The notes under the pieces: generated by a model | The model's input: only the letters and a program-made list of their open reading frames with translations | Told to the model about the DNA's origin: nothing | Databases searched by the model: none | Assembly (NCBI GenBank): GCA_014860575.1 | Contig: JACZJK010000056.1 | Span: 62,001-126,000 of the forward strand | Direction of reading: 5' to 3' | Source: Bacteroidales bacterium | GTDB taxonomy: Bacteria > Bacteroidota > Bacteroidia > Bacteroidales > JAAYJT01 | DNA: 64,000 bases | Shown: piece by piece, positions 1-7,068 of the stretch | Numbering within the stretch: position 1 is the stretch's first letter | How the letters are laid out: the number at the start of each line of letters is the position of its first letter | Position numbers and translations under genes: made by a program

Positions 1-25
1 TTTGGCCGGAGATGTAGATTTTCAT
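1..25 (-). CDS. Start of a DUF4406-like gene (partial, runs off the left edge)
   Basis: An ATG on the minus strand at 25-23 opens a frame reading MKIYISGQ before the window ends. That N-terminus matches the usual opening of DUF4406 / nucleoside 2-deoxyribosyltransferase-like proteins (MKIYISGxI/ITG), which are common in phage and integrative-element operons and act on, or resemble enzymes acting on, nucleosides. It lies 62 bp downstream of the methyltransferase stop and would be the next gene of the same operon. Only eight codons are visible, so the family call rests on that signature alone. Confidence 0.45.
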
Positions 26-87
26 AGTTGCGTGGTGCTGGTTACTGGTTTCTTTGCGTCTTCGCGTCTTTGCGGTTATTTTAATTG

Positions 88-1740
88 TTAAGCGGTTTTA
101 CTCAGTATATTATTTAAGGATCCGGCTACTTCACGGATCAGTATCTCGGCCATGGTGACGTGCACTGCATTGCCGATCATTTTGATGATCTGCTTTTTGT
201 TGAGCTTCAGGCCGGGGCGTTTGAAATAACCTGCAGGGAAACCCATGATGGCAGCTAGTTCATCTTCACTAAGGAACCTCATTTTCACATCGAAATCAAT
301 CATGCCGTTGGTGTTGGCTGTGATCAAAGCCTTTTTGTTGGTTCCGGTTAGAATGGTGTTCAGCGGTTGCTCAAGGCTTTGGTTCTGGCTCCCGGGATTG
401 CCGCTGCTGTTAAAATATGCGGTAATGAACTGGAACTTCTCCTTTGTTGTGAGAGCGCCCAGCGGTTGATCAATGGATTTGTTGTTGTTTCCGTTGCTGT
501 TGTTTTGTTGGCTGATGAACTGTGCCCTGGTGCTGATCAGTACATTGCGGTTTACAGTAGTGATGGTTGGAAAAGGAACTTCCACCGGTTCGCAATGATG
601 CTGTACATTGCCGTTCTGACGTTTGCCATTAAAATATTTTGCAATGAACTGGGCCCGGCATGTGATCAATCTTTTGGACCCGCCTGCAACCACAGTGTTG
701 GTGGGTTTGTCAATAGATGAACAAACATTGTCGCGGTTATAGTTTCCATCCATCAGCAATTGCTTTTCAACCGTAATTAGTTGCTTGGTTTGCCTTGTGA
801 GCTGTGTGCGAAGCGGTTCATCAAGCGTATCATGGTAATCCATGTGGCAATAATCCTGAATGAACTGCATCTTCTCAACAGTAATGAGCGCGTGGGATTC
901 GTGGGTTCTTACCGTGTGCAATGGCTCATTAATGCTCTGGCAGTTGTGGCCAGTGCCGTAGTATTTCATAATGAAATGGACTTCCGGAGCGAACTTCTTA
1001 ATGCCTCCGGCAATGCGGCGAAGGGTGTTCACTGAAAGTGGATGGCGCTTGCCTTTGGCTACGTTTGGATTTTTAGCGCGGCCAAAAATGGAGTTTCCTT
1101 CGTTTTCGAGGTTAATATAATCGCGGCACGGAACCCACTGCGGCAAGCCGAAGATGTTCATAGGACTTTGGTGGTGGCTTTGCTCGGGCCAGTTGATTTT
1201 GATCCCGGGTTTTGTGAAGATCCCAAAGTAGCGGATCCGGCGTGTGGGAGCTCCAAAATCGGCGGCGTTCAGGAAACGGTATTGGTAGTTGCTCCAACCC
1301 ATTTCCCTGATGGTATTCACCCATTTAATGTATTCTGAACCTTCTGATTCCTTTACCCTTTTGCCATTCTTCAGCTCTCCCCAGCGAACGAATTCGCTGA
1401 CGTTCTCAATCATCAGCGAGTCCGGGTTAACTGCGCGCAGGTAGCGGTACAGCTCCCAGCCCAGGGTGAAGCTACCAACGTTCTTTTCTTTACCGCCTTT
1501 GGCTTTGCTGTGCTCAGTACACTCTAAAGATGCCCAGAGAATATCAACAGGTTCAAGTACGTTTACGTCCTGGGTGCGGATGTCGGCCTGGTAATGTTTT
1601 GTTTCCGGATGAGCCGCAGCGTGTGTTGCGATCGCAACCGGATCATGGTTGAGTGCCCAGGCAACGTAAAGATCAGGCACATTCAGCGCTCCTGTAGTTG
1701 TGCCGCCACCTCCGGCGAACATATCTGCAAATTTCAGCAT
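88..1740 (-). CDS. DNA (cytosine-5-)-methyltransferase, phage/mobile-element type, with a repeat-rich target domain
   Basis: A 550-residue C5-cytosine DNA methyltransferase. SAM-binding motif I is at residues 4-19 (FAGGGGTTTG). Motif IV is a variant: the catalytic Cys74 sits in SLECTEHS where classical enzymes have PPC, a substitution I associate with mobile-element Dcm-like enzymes (PEC type). ENV motif VI is at 112-114, an RRIR motif VIII-like segment at 167-170, and motif X (IGNAV) at 522-526, so the catalytic core looks complete. Residues about 255-475 hold roughly six degenerate 31-44-residue repeats of pattern FI-x(n)-SIDxPLxTIT-x(n)-LIT in the target-recognition region. The start overlaps the stop of a 64-codon frame by one base (TGATG), which suggests translational coupling. 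No restriction endonuclease is adjacent, so it probably acts as a solitary protective or regulatory methylase. Confidence 0.9.
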   Translation of the reverse strand: MLKFADMFAGGGGTTTGALNVPDLYVAWALNHDPVAIATHAAAHPETKHYQADIRTQDVNVLEPVDILWASLECTEHSKAKGGKEKNVGSFTLGWELYRYLRAVNPDSLMIENVSEFVRWGELKNGKRVKESEGSEYIKWVNTIREMGWSNYQYRFLNAADFGAPTRRIRYFGIFTKPGIKINWPEQSHHQSPMNIFGLPQWVPCRDYINLENEGNSIFGRAKNPNVAKGKRHPLSVNTLRRIAGGIKKFAPEVHFIMKYYGTGHNCQSINEPLHTVRTHESHALITVEKMQFIQDYCHMDYHDTLDEPLRTQLTRQTKQLITVEKQLLMDGNYNRDNVCSSIDKPTNTVVAGGSKRLITCRAQFIAKYFNGKRQNGNVQHHCEPVEVPFPTITTVNRNVLISTRAQFISQQNNSNGNNNKSIDQPLGALTTKEKFQFITAYFNSSGNPGSQNQSLEQPLNTILTGTNKKALITANTNGMIDFDVKMRFLSEDELAAIMGFPAGYFKRPGLKLNKKQIIKMIGNAVHVTMAEILIREVAGSLNNILSKTA

Positions 1741-1934
1741 CAGGTTAAATCGTTAAGTGGTAGCGTTGACCCTGAGACTTGTTCTGAAGTAAGGAGGCGC
1801 GATAGTTCTTGTGCGCGTTCCCGGAAGTGCCGGCTTGCAGCGCCGAGGATTTTGGATTCTATTTGCCGGTTGAATGCGCGGCGGCTTGATGCGTTGTCTG
1901 AGTTCAATTGGAGTGTTTGCTTTTTGGTTTTCAT
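1740..1934 (-). CDS. Small 64-residue overlapping ORF coupled to the methyltransferase
   Basis: A 64-codon ATG frame lies inside the 3' part of the DnaA-like gene in another frame. Its TGA overlaps the methyltransferase ATG in the arrangement TGATG. The product is polar and probably helical (MKTKKQTLQLNSDNASSRRA at its start), whereas the overlapping DnaA-like tail is Pro/Arg-rich and looks out of frame. Either this is a real dual-coded small protein, or the DnaA-like gene naturally ends earlier. No family is recognised. Confidence 0.45.
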   Translation of the reverse strand: MKTKKQTLQLNSDNASSRRAFNRQIESKILGAASRHFRERAQELSRLLTSEQVSGSTLPLNDLT

Positions 1935-2307
1935 AACCTTTGATGATGAAGGGTAATAATAATGTTTCGGCGTGCTTGATCAAAGGAAGGAAAGCCTTAT
2001 CCTTCGAATCAATCATATTGTCAACCTGGCGAATGCTATGGAGGACGCTGGCATGATCTTGATTAAAGTGTATGCCTAGTCTCGCAAGGCTGTGAAGGGT
2101 GTATTTTTTCCCGAGCCAGTAAAAGGTATGGCGGGCTTTTACTATTTCCCGTTTGCGGGAAAGTTCTCCGCTTTCGTTTTTCTCCCGTAGTTTTTCAGGA
2201 GTAACAAAGAAAGCTTCGCACACTGCCTTCTCAATGTTATTGAGAGGTATGTTGTGACGTATAGCGCTGGTGCCCGTGAAGCCGGGGAAACTGTATGCGC
2301 TAAACAT
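1753..2307 (-). CDS. Stand-alone DnaA domain IV-like DNA-binding protein
   Basis: Residues about 24-100 match the C-terminal DNA-binding domain of the replication initiator DnaA: KREIVKARHTFYWL, then a helix-turn-helix ending in the signature QDHASVLHSIR (83-93), which in DnaA contacts the DnaA box. The AAA+ ATPase part is absent, so it cannot initiate alone. Phages and integrative elements carry such proteins, which could bind DnaA boxes to modulate host or element replication. I chose ATG 2307 over an upstream ATG at 2334 because it overlaps the preceding stop by only 8 bp. The last 60 residues are Pro/Arg-rich, overlap another small frame and may not be functional. Confidence 0.75.
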   Translation of the reverse strand: MFSAYSFPGFTGTSAIRHNIPLNNIEKAVCEAFFVTPEKLREKNESGELSRKREIVKARHTFYWLGKKYTLHSLARLGIHFNQDHASVLHSIRQVDNMIDSKDKAFLPLIKHAETLLLPFIIKGYENQKANTPIELRQRIKPPRIQPANRIQNPRRCKPALPGTRTRTIAPPYFRTSLRVNATT

Positions 2308-2614
2308 GCAGATCGAGTTTACGGAGTGAGGCAAGGCGGAGATCAGTCCAGCGTTTGATTCCTTCCACGGTCGCGGTTTCTTTGCCGTTTACATGGCAGG
2401 TTATTTCAACCTGGTCGCCAGCGGCAACCCCATCGAGCAGGTTGATGCCTTCGTTAAGGGCTTGCATTGTAAGGACATGCTCTTTGTTGTGTAATTCGCC
2501 GTTGGGTTTTAAAGTGGCTTTTTCAACCACTTCCATCTTCTGGATGCTCACTTTGGTGAGGTGCTGCACCGGGTACAGCTTTTTAATGGTTACTTTGGTG
2601 GGTCTGGTTCTCAT
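2300..2614 (-). CDS. Small OB-fold-like protein (possible DUF3127-type)
   Basis: A 104-residue protein of the element's early operon. The part GDQVEITCHVNGKE followed by WTDLRLASL resembles the end of DUF3127-type OB-fold proteins (GDEVxVxFxLxxRE...WYTDIRAWRI), which are thought to bind single-stranded DNA. The resemblance was made by eye and the N-terminal half is not recognisable. Its stop overlaps the DnaA-like start by 8 bp, consistent with co-translation. A replication-accessory role is inferred from the neighbourhood only. Confidence 0.5.
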   Translation of the reverse strand: MRTRPTKVTIKKLYPVQHLTKVSIQKMEVVEKATLKPNGELHNKEHVLTMQALNEGINLLDGVAAGDQVEITCHVNGKETATVEGIKRWTDLRLASLRKLDLHV

Positions 2615-2631
2615 AATAGATATTTAAAAGG

Positions 2632-2805
2632 TTAATAGGCTGGTTTTTTCTTTTTGCGAACAGGCCAGGCGCTGATCAGTCGCCGGTCGGGTGTGATGCC
2701 TGATTGTTTCAGGTTCTCATATACTGTGTTGATTGCCTGGTCGCGGGTTTCGGCTGGGAATACTCCGCTGCCGCGTCCGGCGTAGGTGGTGATGAAAGTT
2801 TGCAT
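2632..2805 (-). CDS. 57-residue hypothetical protein of the element operon
   Basis: A short ATG frame fills the space between the OB-like gene (17 bp further on) and the previous gene, whose stop is 2 bp before this start. The product begins MQTFITTYAGRGSGVFPAET and ends with a Lys-rich tail (PVRKKKKPAY). The middle, RDQAINTVYENLKQSGITPD, is plausibly a folded helix. Its tight fit in the operon argues that it is real. No function is recognised. Confidence 0.6.
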   Translation of the reverse strand: MQTFITTYAGRGSGVFPAETRDQAINTVYENLKQSGITPDRRLISAWPVRKKKKPAY

Positions 2806-2807
2806 GG

Positions 2808-3041
2808 TTATAGCATTTCAGGTAAGTACTTCTGCAAGAGTTTCAGGGTGCGGCCTTGCTGGATTTCAGTAAAATCTCTGCCATAGTATTCAAACTTGCG
2901 TTTGAGGCTTTGAAAAAGTTCTCCTATCTCGGGATCATTTTCAATATCGTCTGATGGATATTTTTCGAGAAAGGTGTCGAGGATTACTCCGATGGATTTT
3001 GGTAACATACTTTTAAGATTAGAGGTTAAACTTTTGCTCAT
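2808..3041 (-). CDS. Hypothetical 77-residue acidic helical protein
   Basis: The frame contains a start at 3041 (MSKSLTSNLKSMLPKSIGV) and an internal ATG at 3008 (MLPKSIGV), so the product is 77 or 66 residues. I give 3041, which overlaps the upstream membrane-protein gene by 23 bp. The body (FLEKYPSDDIENDPEIGELF, then LKRKFEYYGRDFTEIQQGRT) is charged and probably all-helical. It is closely spaced with both neighbours in the leftward operon. No family is recognised. Confidence 0.55.
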   Translation of the reverse strand: MSKSLTSNLKSMLPKSIGVILDTFLEKYPSDDIENDPEIGELFQSLKRKFEYYGRDFTEIQQGRTLKLLQKYLPEML

Positions 3042-3177
3042 CGAGGTGAGACAGGTAAAAGAGGTAACTGAGGCATCCGGCAATAATAAATACAATGAAT
3101 TGCAGGTGATAGCCTAACAGCCCTGCAATAAATGCGGCGATGGCAAGTGCTCCGAAAGCGATACTCCAGAATTTCAT
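3019..3177 (-). CDS. 52-residue membrane microprotein with two transmembrane helices
   Basis: Starting at ATG 3177, the product MKFWSIAFGALAIAAFIAGL has one hydrophobic helix at about residues 4-22 and a second at about 25-43, ending in a polar tail (SHLDEQKFNL). The longer frame begins before the stop of the upstream regulator gene, so 3177 (16 bp after that stop) is the better start. Small double-membrane-span proteins are common in phage early operons, but nothing shows what this one does. Confidence 0.5.
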   Translation of the reverse strand: MKFWSIAFGALAIAAFIAGLLGYHLQFIVFIIAGCLSYLFYLSHLDEQKFNL

Positions 3178-3193
3178 GGTTTCAGTATTAAGG

Positions 3194-3748
3194 TTAACAT
3201 AAATTGTGACGGATAGCAAAAGAGGCGATAAAGCTGCGGGTGTTTCGTCCGATTTTATCACCAATATGAGAAATGTGTGTTTTCACGGTGTTGCGTGAAA
3301 TGAAAAGCCTTTCAGCTATTTCATCGTCGGTAAGGCCATCGGCAACTTTTTGCGCGACTTCAACCTCACGTGGGGAAAGATTTCCAAAGGGTGCGTGATA
3401 GGATCCTTTGCCGCACAGCACTTCAGAGAAATTGCATTTGCCGGTACCCCGGGCATCGCACTGGCAGTATTCATAATCCTGCCTGTTATTCCGGCCATTG
3501 ATGAAATCAGGCTCATTGTTCAGATCGCCATGGTAGCAATTGGCAAAATGGTACAATTGATCCACACCGTGGATTCCGGCACGTTCCAGGGCAGCTTCTT
3601 TTTCCGGGAAGCGGTCAAGATCCCGGCGAAGCATTTCAAGTTCGCTGCTTTTGATTTCATTCCAGGGATGTACTTTGCTATCCCGAATGATGTTGAGTTC
3701 GCCGTTGAGTTTAAAGAACTCAATTCCTTGTGTAATTGTAATTTGCAT
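3194..3748 (-). CDS. LuxR-type helix-turn-helix regulator with Cys-rich N-terminal half
   Basis: A 184-residue protein whose residues 123-180 form a complete GerE/LuxR-type DNA-binding domain (NLSPREVEVAQKVADGLTDD, then EIAERLFISRNTVKTHISHI). There is no receiver domain. The N-terminal region has a cysteine cluster, Cys71 and Cys95/97/105/112, which may bind a metal. It is probably a transcription activator or switch protein of the element, second in the leftward operon, 12 bp from the Cro-like gene. The effector, if any, is unknown. Confidence 0.8.
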   Translation of the reverse strand: MQITITQGIEFFKLNGELNIIRDSKVHPWNEIKSSELEMLRRDLDRFPEKEAALERAGIHGVDQLYHFANCYHGDLNNEPDFINGRNNRQDYEYCQCDARGTGKCNFSEVLCGKGSYHAPFGNLSPREVEVAQKVADGLTDDEIAERLFISRNTVKTHISHIGDKIGRNTRSFIASFAIRHNLC

Positions 3749-3760
3749 GATTAAAAGGTT

Positions 3761-3985
3761 TTAGGTTAGTGTATTGATGCGCTCCTGCAGAGCGATTTTT
3801 TTGCATTGGTTGATGTGGGCAAGTTCAATGGCTGCATCAAGGATTTCATCATTATTGCGATCGCCGCGCAAGACTTTTTCTATAAGGCTTTTTGACCATT
3901 GCCCTTTAAGGGTTTCAAAAAGGGTTTTCAGGTGGTTTGATGGGAGGTTTTCTCTTATTTTAATTAGCTCGTCCTGGGTAATCAT
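3761..3985 (-). CDS. Cro/XRE-like small DNA-binding protein
   Basis: A 74-residue first gene of the leftward operon. The segment SKSLIEKVLRGDRNNDEILD followed by AAIELA has the pattern of the recognition helix and following helix of small XRE/Cro proteins (xxVxxVLxGxRxNxxILxAAIxLA). It is transcribed away from the XRE repressor at 4135, matching the cro/cI arrangement. I infer a Cro-like role in lowering repressor synthesis; binding has not been shown. Confidence 0.6.
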   Translation of the reverse strand: MITQDELIKIRENLPSNHLKTLFETLKGQWSKSLIEKVLRGDRNNDEILDAAIELAHINQCKKIALQERINTLT

Positions 3986-4134
3986 TCTTTTGAATTATTA
4001 ATTTGTGTGATCGTTGTGTTATATTTGTGCGTGAATTGTGCGACAAAGATACAGTAAAATGTGTGAAATCCTATTTTAGTGTGTTAAAAAAACTCATTTT
4101 AATACTTATTTAGAAAGCATCTAAATATAATTCC
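3986..4134. promoter_or_regulatory. Divergent control region between Cro-like gene and repressor
   Basis: A 149-bp AT-rich spacer between the leftward operon and the XRE gene. It contains a Bacteroidota-type -7 box TATCTTTG on the minus strand (4044-4051), suited to the leftward operon, and several GTGTGA/GTGTTA words around 4005-4085 that could be operator half-sites. No perfect operator palindrome was found by eye. Confidence 0.5.
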
Positions 4135-4512
4135 ATGAATTACAATAAGATAAAAGAAGAGGTTGAAAAGCGATTTCCTTCTCATATAGAGTTTTGTAGA
4201 AAAATTGGAATGCCAAAATCAACTTTCGATAGGATTTTTAATGAGCAAAACACCCGTATAAGCACTCTTGAGATGATAAGTGATGGCTTAGGTGTATCAC
4301 CATCATATTGGTGGGAGGATGAAGAAGCACAACTTACTATGGTAAAAGAAGGAGCTATTCACTATGGGGGTTACATTCCCCGCTCTGTATATCTTGATAT
4401 GCTTGGAAAATGGAACGAGGACCGGGAGAGCAAGAAAAAACTGGAAGAGCATATTGATTTCCTGCAAAAGCATTTTGATGATCATAAAAGAAAGAGCGCA
4501 CAATGCGGATAG
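4135..4512 (+). CDS. XRE-family repressor-like protein of the mobile element
   Basis: A 125-residue protein with an N-terminal Cro/C1-type helix-turn-helix (residues about 5-60: IEFCRKIGMPKSTFDRIFNE, then STLEMISDGLGVSPSYWWED) and a C-terminal charged coiled-coil-like segment (KWNEDRESKKKLEEHIDFLQ) for dimerisation. It is divergent from the early operon and followed by a terminator, as expected for a phage or element repressor. It has no peptidase domain, so induction would not be by LexA-type self-cleavage. Confidence 0.75.
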   Translation: MNYNKIKEEVEKRFPSHIEFCRKIGMPKSTFDRIFNEQNTRISTLEMISDGLGVSPSYWWEDEEAQLTMVKEGAIHYGGYIPRSVYLDMLGKWNEDRESKKKLEEHIDFLQKHFDDHKRKSAQCG

Positions 4513-4595
4513 TGTATATATGCCCAAAATACAAAAATAGCAAAGACAATTATACAAATCAGACAAAACAGACATAACGGGAAGTAAGGAATAGC

Positions 4596-4642
4596 GCGGA
4601 GTACAGAGGGGGGATGAAGTCCCCTCTTCCGCACTTTTTTTT
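4596..4642 (+). terminator. Rho-independent terminator downstream of the repressor
   Basis: The stem GCGGA...TCCGC (4596-4600 with 4627-4631 region) continues, after a 4-base bulge, as AGAGGGG (4605-4611) paired with CCCCTCT (4621-4627). The hairpin is followed directly by AC and eight T residues (4635-4642). It ends the rightward transcript of the element and insulates tig. Confidence 0.7.
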
Positions 4643-4789
4643 GAAGGAATTAATGAATAGAAAAGACCCAAACAAGGAATTAATAACACGGACCATAAAA
4701 CCCGGAATCTGAAAACGATCAGGCACGAAATGCCTGAATAAGCAGGCAACCGGTCTCCTATCTACCAAAATATCCCAATTTTTTTATAC

Positions 4790-6319
4790 ATGAATATTAC
4801 AAAAGAACCAAGCAGCGAACTCACCGCTACATTAAAAGTTGAGATCAAAGAAGAAGATTATCTCGAAAAAGTTAATAAGATACTGAAAGATTATCAGCGA
4901 AAAGCCAACGTGCCAGGTTTCCGGCCGGGCAAGGTTCCCATCGGAATGGTGAAAAAAATGTACGGTACTGCCGTGATGGCTGAGGAGGTTAACAAGCTGG
5001 TTTCAGAAGAATTAACCAAATATCTGCGTGAAAATGAGGTAAAATTGCTTGGATACCCAATACCCAACGATGAAAAAACCGGCATGGTTGACTGGAACTC
5101 CCAAAGCAGCTTCGATTTGTATTTCGATATAGGCCTGGCTCCCGAATTTGAACTTAATTTCTCGGATCAGATCAGTGTGGACTATTTCAAGATCAAACCC
5201 GACAATGAGCAGATTGATGAAGAAGTGAAACGCCTGGCACAGCAACATGGAAGAATGGATAAGGTGGAAGCTTCCGAAGAGACTGACTGGATTGACGGTC
5301 ACCTGGTGCAACTTGCTTCTAACGGAAATGAACTTGAAAAAGGCTTTAATGTTGACACTTACATTTACCCGCCTTCCATCAGCACAGAGGAACAGAAAGC
5401 TCGTTTTATAGGACTTAAAGCTGATGATATACTCGATTTTGACCTACGAGAATTGTTTCCTGAAAACAAAGACATTGCACGTTTGTTAAAAATAACTGAG
5501 AAAGAAGCGGCAAACAAATCAGGAATGTTCCGGTTCACGGTGAAAGACATATCAAGGATGGTTCCGGCTGAAATTGACAATGAACTTTTCAATAAGGTAT
5601 ATCCCGGAGAAGAAAGTCTTGATGAAGAAGCTTTTTGTGAGCGGCTTGCAGGGCAAATTGAGAAGAACTTTTCAACAGAAAGCGATAAAAAGTTCTTGCA
5701 GGATGCTGTAGATAAGATTATGGAACTTAACAGCTTTGATTTACCCGAAGATTTCCTGAAACGTTGGATGCTCGAAAGCAATCAGGGAAAAGTAACAGAA
5801 CAGGAAATTGAAAAGGACTTTCCAAACCTTGCTAAAAGTCTGAAATGGGATCTTGTAAAACAAAAGATTGGAAGACAATACAACATCAGGGTTACGGAGG
5901 AAGATCTTGAAAATTATGTGAAAGCCTATTTCACCGGAAGGTTCGGGCAAACATTCGATGAAACTGACGACAGGATGAAGGACCTCATAAAAAGGGTTTT
6001 GAGCAAGGACGAAGATGCTGAGCGTATTGAAGCTGATATTTTCAATGGCCGATTGCTGCAGGTTATGAAAGAACAATTAAATCTGCAAACCAAAGAACTT
6101 TCATTACCAGAATTCATTGCGTTGATGGGCGCAAGTCACCATCATGACCACGATCACGACCACGATCACGACCACGACCGCGATCATGAGCACGACCACG
6201 ACCACGACCATCATCACCATCACGACCACGATCATGACCATCATCACCATCACGGCCATGATCACAACCACGATCATGATCACGATCATGATCATGACCA
6301 CGAAGGACATCGCCATTAA
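4790..6319 (+). CDS. tig: Trigger factor with a 60-residue His/Asp-rich C-terminal tail
   Basis: A ribosome-associated chaperone and peptidyl-prolyl isomerase. The N-terminal ribosome-binding domain has the signature VPGFRPGKVPIGMVKKMYG (about residues 41-59); a central FKBP-like region and a long helical chaperone domain follow to about residue 445. Residues 450-509 are almost entirely His and Asp (HDHDHD with HHHHH runs), an extension not part of the usual trigger factor of about 430-450 residues. E. coli SlyD, another ribosome-linked isomerase, has a metal-binding His-rich tail, so Ni/Zn/Co binding is a reasonable guess. It leads the cluster with clpP and clpX, 42 bp before clpP. Confidence 0.93.
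   Translation: MNITKEPSSELTATLKVEIKEEDYLEKVNKILKDYQRKANVPGFRPGKVPIGMVKKMYGTAVMAEEVNKLVSEELTKYLRENEVKLLGYPIPNDEKTGMVDWNSQSSFDLYFDIGLAPEFELNFSDQISVDYFKIKPDNEQIDEEVKRLAQQHGRMDKVEASEETDWIDGHLVQLASNGNELEKGFNVDTYIYPPSISTEEQKARFIGLKADDILDFDLRELFPENKDIARLLKITEKEAANKSGMFRFTVKDISRMVPAEIDNELFNKVYPGEESLDEEAFCERLAGQIEKNFSTESDKKFLQDAVDKIMELNSFDLPEDFLKRWMLESNQGKVTEQEIEKDFPNLAKSLKWDLVKQKIGRQYNIRVTEEDLENYVKAYFTGRFGQTFDETDDRMKDLIKRVLSKDEDAERIEADIFNGRLLQVMKEQLNLQTKELSLPEFIALMGASHHHDHDHDHDHDHDRDHEHDHDHDHHHHHDHDHDHHHHHGHDHNHDHDHDHDHDHEGHRH
6137..6316 (+). repeat. Imperfect GAYCAY hexanucleotide tandem repeat encoding the His/Asp tail
   Basis: About 180 bp of repeating GACCAC/GATCAT-type units within tig. The repeat is in frame with the gene and its synonymous sites vary (C or T), so it is not a fresh expansion, yet it could still change length in multiples of six bases by slippage. 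Confidence 0.85.
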
Positions 6320-6361
6320 AAGAACACGTGATACTAAATTGATTTTTGAAATACAGAAAAT

Positions 6362-7039
6362 ATGAAACAGGACGAATTCAAAAAATACGCCACCAGGCAC
6401 ATGGGCATTAACAGCCTCACCCTCGATCATTACACTTCAACAGTGAACGGCTATATATCGCCAACCATTATTGAAGAACGCCAGCTCAACATCGCCACTA
6501 TGGATGTTTTTTCAAGACTGATGATGGATCGCATCATCTTCCTGGGCGTACCCATTGATGATTATGTTGCTAATATTATTCAGGCCCAACTTCTTTTTCT
6601 TGAATCATCTGATGCAAAGAAAGATATACAGATATACTTGAACACCCCCGGTGGTTCGGTGTATGCCGGCCTTGGGATTTATGATACCATGCAGTACATT
6701 GCCCCCGATGTGGCAACCATTTGCACCGGTATTGCAGCTTCAATGGGCGCAGTACTCTTGTGTGCCGGAGCACCGAAGAAAAGAACCGCACTGAAACATA
6801 GCCGCATCCTCATTCATCAGCCGATGGGTGGTGCCCAGGGACAGGCTTCGGACATTGAAATAACAGCCCGGGAAATTCTTAAGCTTCGCGCTGAATTGTA
6901 TGAAATCATTGCATCGCATTCGGGGCAGAAATTTGAAAAAGTAGAAAAAGACTCTGACAGGGATTACTGGATGACTGCCGAAGAAGCTAAAACTTACGGC
7001 ATGATTGACGAGGTCTTATTTAAGAATGTTAAAAAATAG
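6362..7039 (+). CDS. clpP: ATP-dependent Clp protease proteolytic subunit ClpP
   Basis: A 225-residue serine peptidase forming the tetradecameric chamber of the Clp protease. The catalytic triad is visible: Ser127 in GIAASMGA, His152 in ILIHQPMGG, and Asp201 in the SDRDYWM segment. The length fits the family with an N-terminal propeptide-like extension of about 25-30 residues. It lies between tig and clpX, the classical order; clpX starts 29 bp later, so a single transcript is likely. Confidence 0.97.
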   Translation: MKQDEFKKYATRHMGINSLTLDHYTSTVNGYISPTIIEERQLNIATMDVFSRLMMDRIIFLGVPIDDYVANIIQAQLLFLESSDAKKDIQIYLNTPGGSVYAGLGIYDTMQYIAPDVATICTGIAASMGAVLLCAGAPKKRTALKHSRILIHQPMGGAQGQASDIEITAREILKLRAELYEIIASHSGQKFEKVEKDSDRDYWMTAEEAKTYGMIDEVLFKNVKK

Positions 7040-7068
7040 TTGGCTTTAGCCGGCTTAAACATTTACAC

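Larger units (their letters stand above)
1..4560. mobile_element. One end of a prophage or integrative element (continues left of window)
   Basis: Nine or ten short, tightly packed or overlapping leftward genes (Cro-like, LuxR-type regulator, membrane microprotein, OB-like protein, DnaA domain IV protein, DNA methyltransferase, DUF4406-like start) face a rightward XRE repressor across a 149-bp control region. This divergent repressor/early-operon layout is typical of temperate phages and integrative elements. The right boundary is inferred only from the switch to the housekeeping tig-clpP-clpX genes after a terminator at 4596-4642. No integrase, transposase, portal or attachment repeat is visible in the window, so phage and conjugative-element origins cannot be separated. 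Confidence 0.65.

Noticed and set aside
6137-6316. CRISPR-like appearance of the GAYCAY tract
   Set aside because: There are no unique spacers; it is an in-frame coding tandem repeat.
6104-6430. Reading frames opposite and alongside the His/Asp tail (runs of Val/Met or Thr/Ile)
   Set aside because: They are translations of the hexanucleotide repeat in the wrong frame or strand; tig is the real gene.
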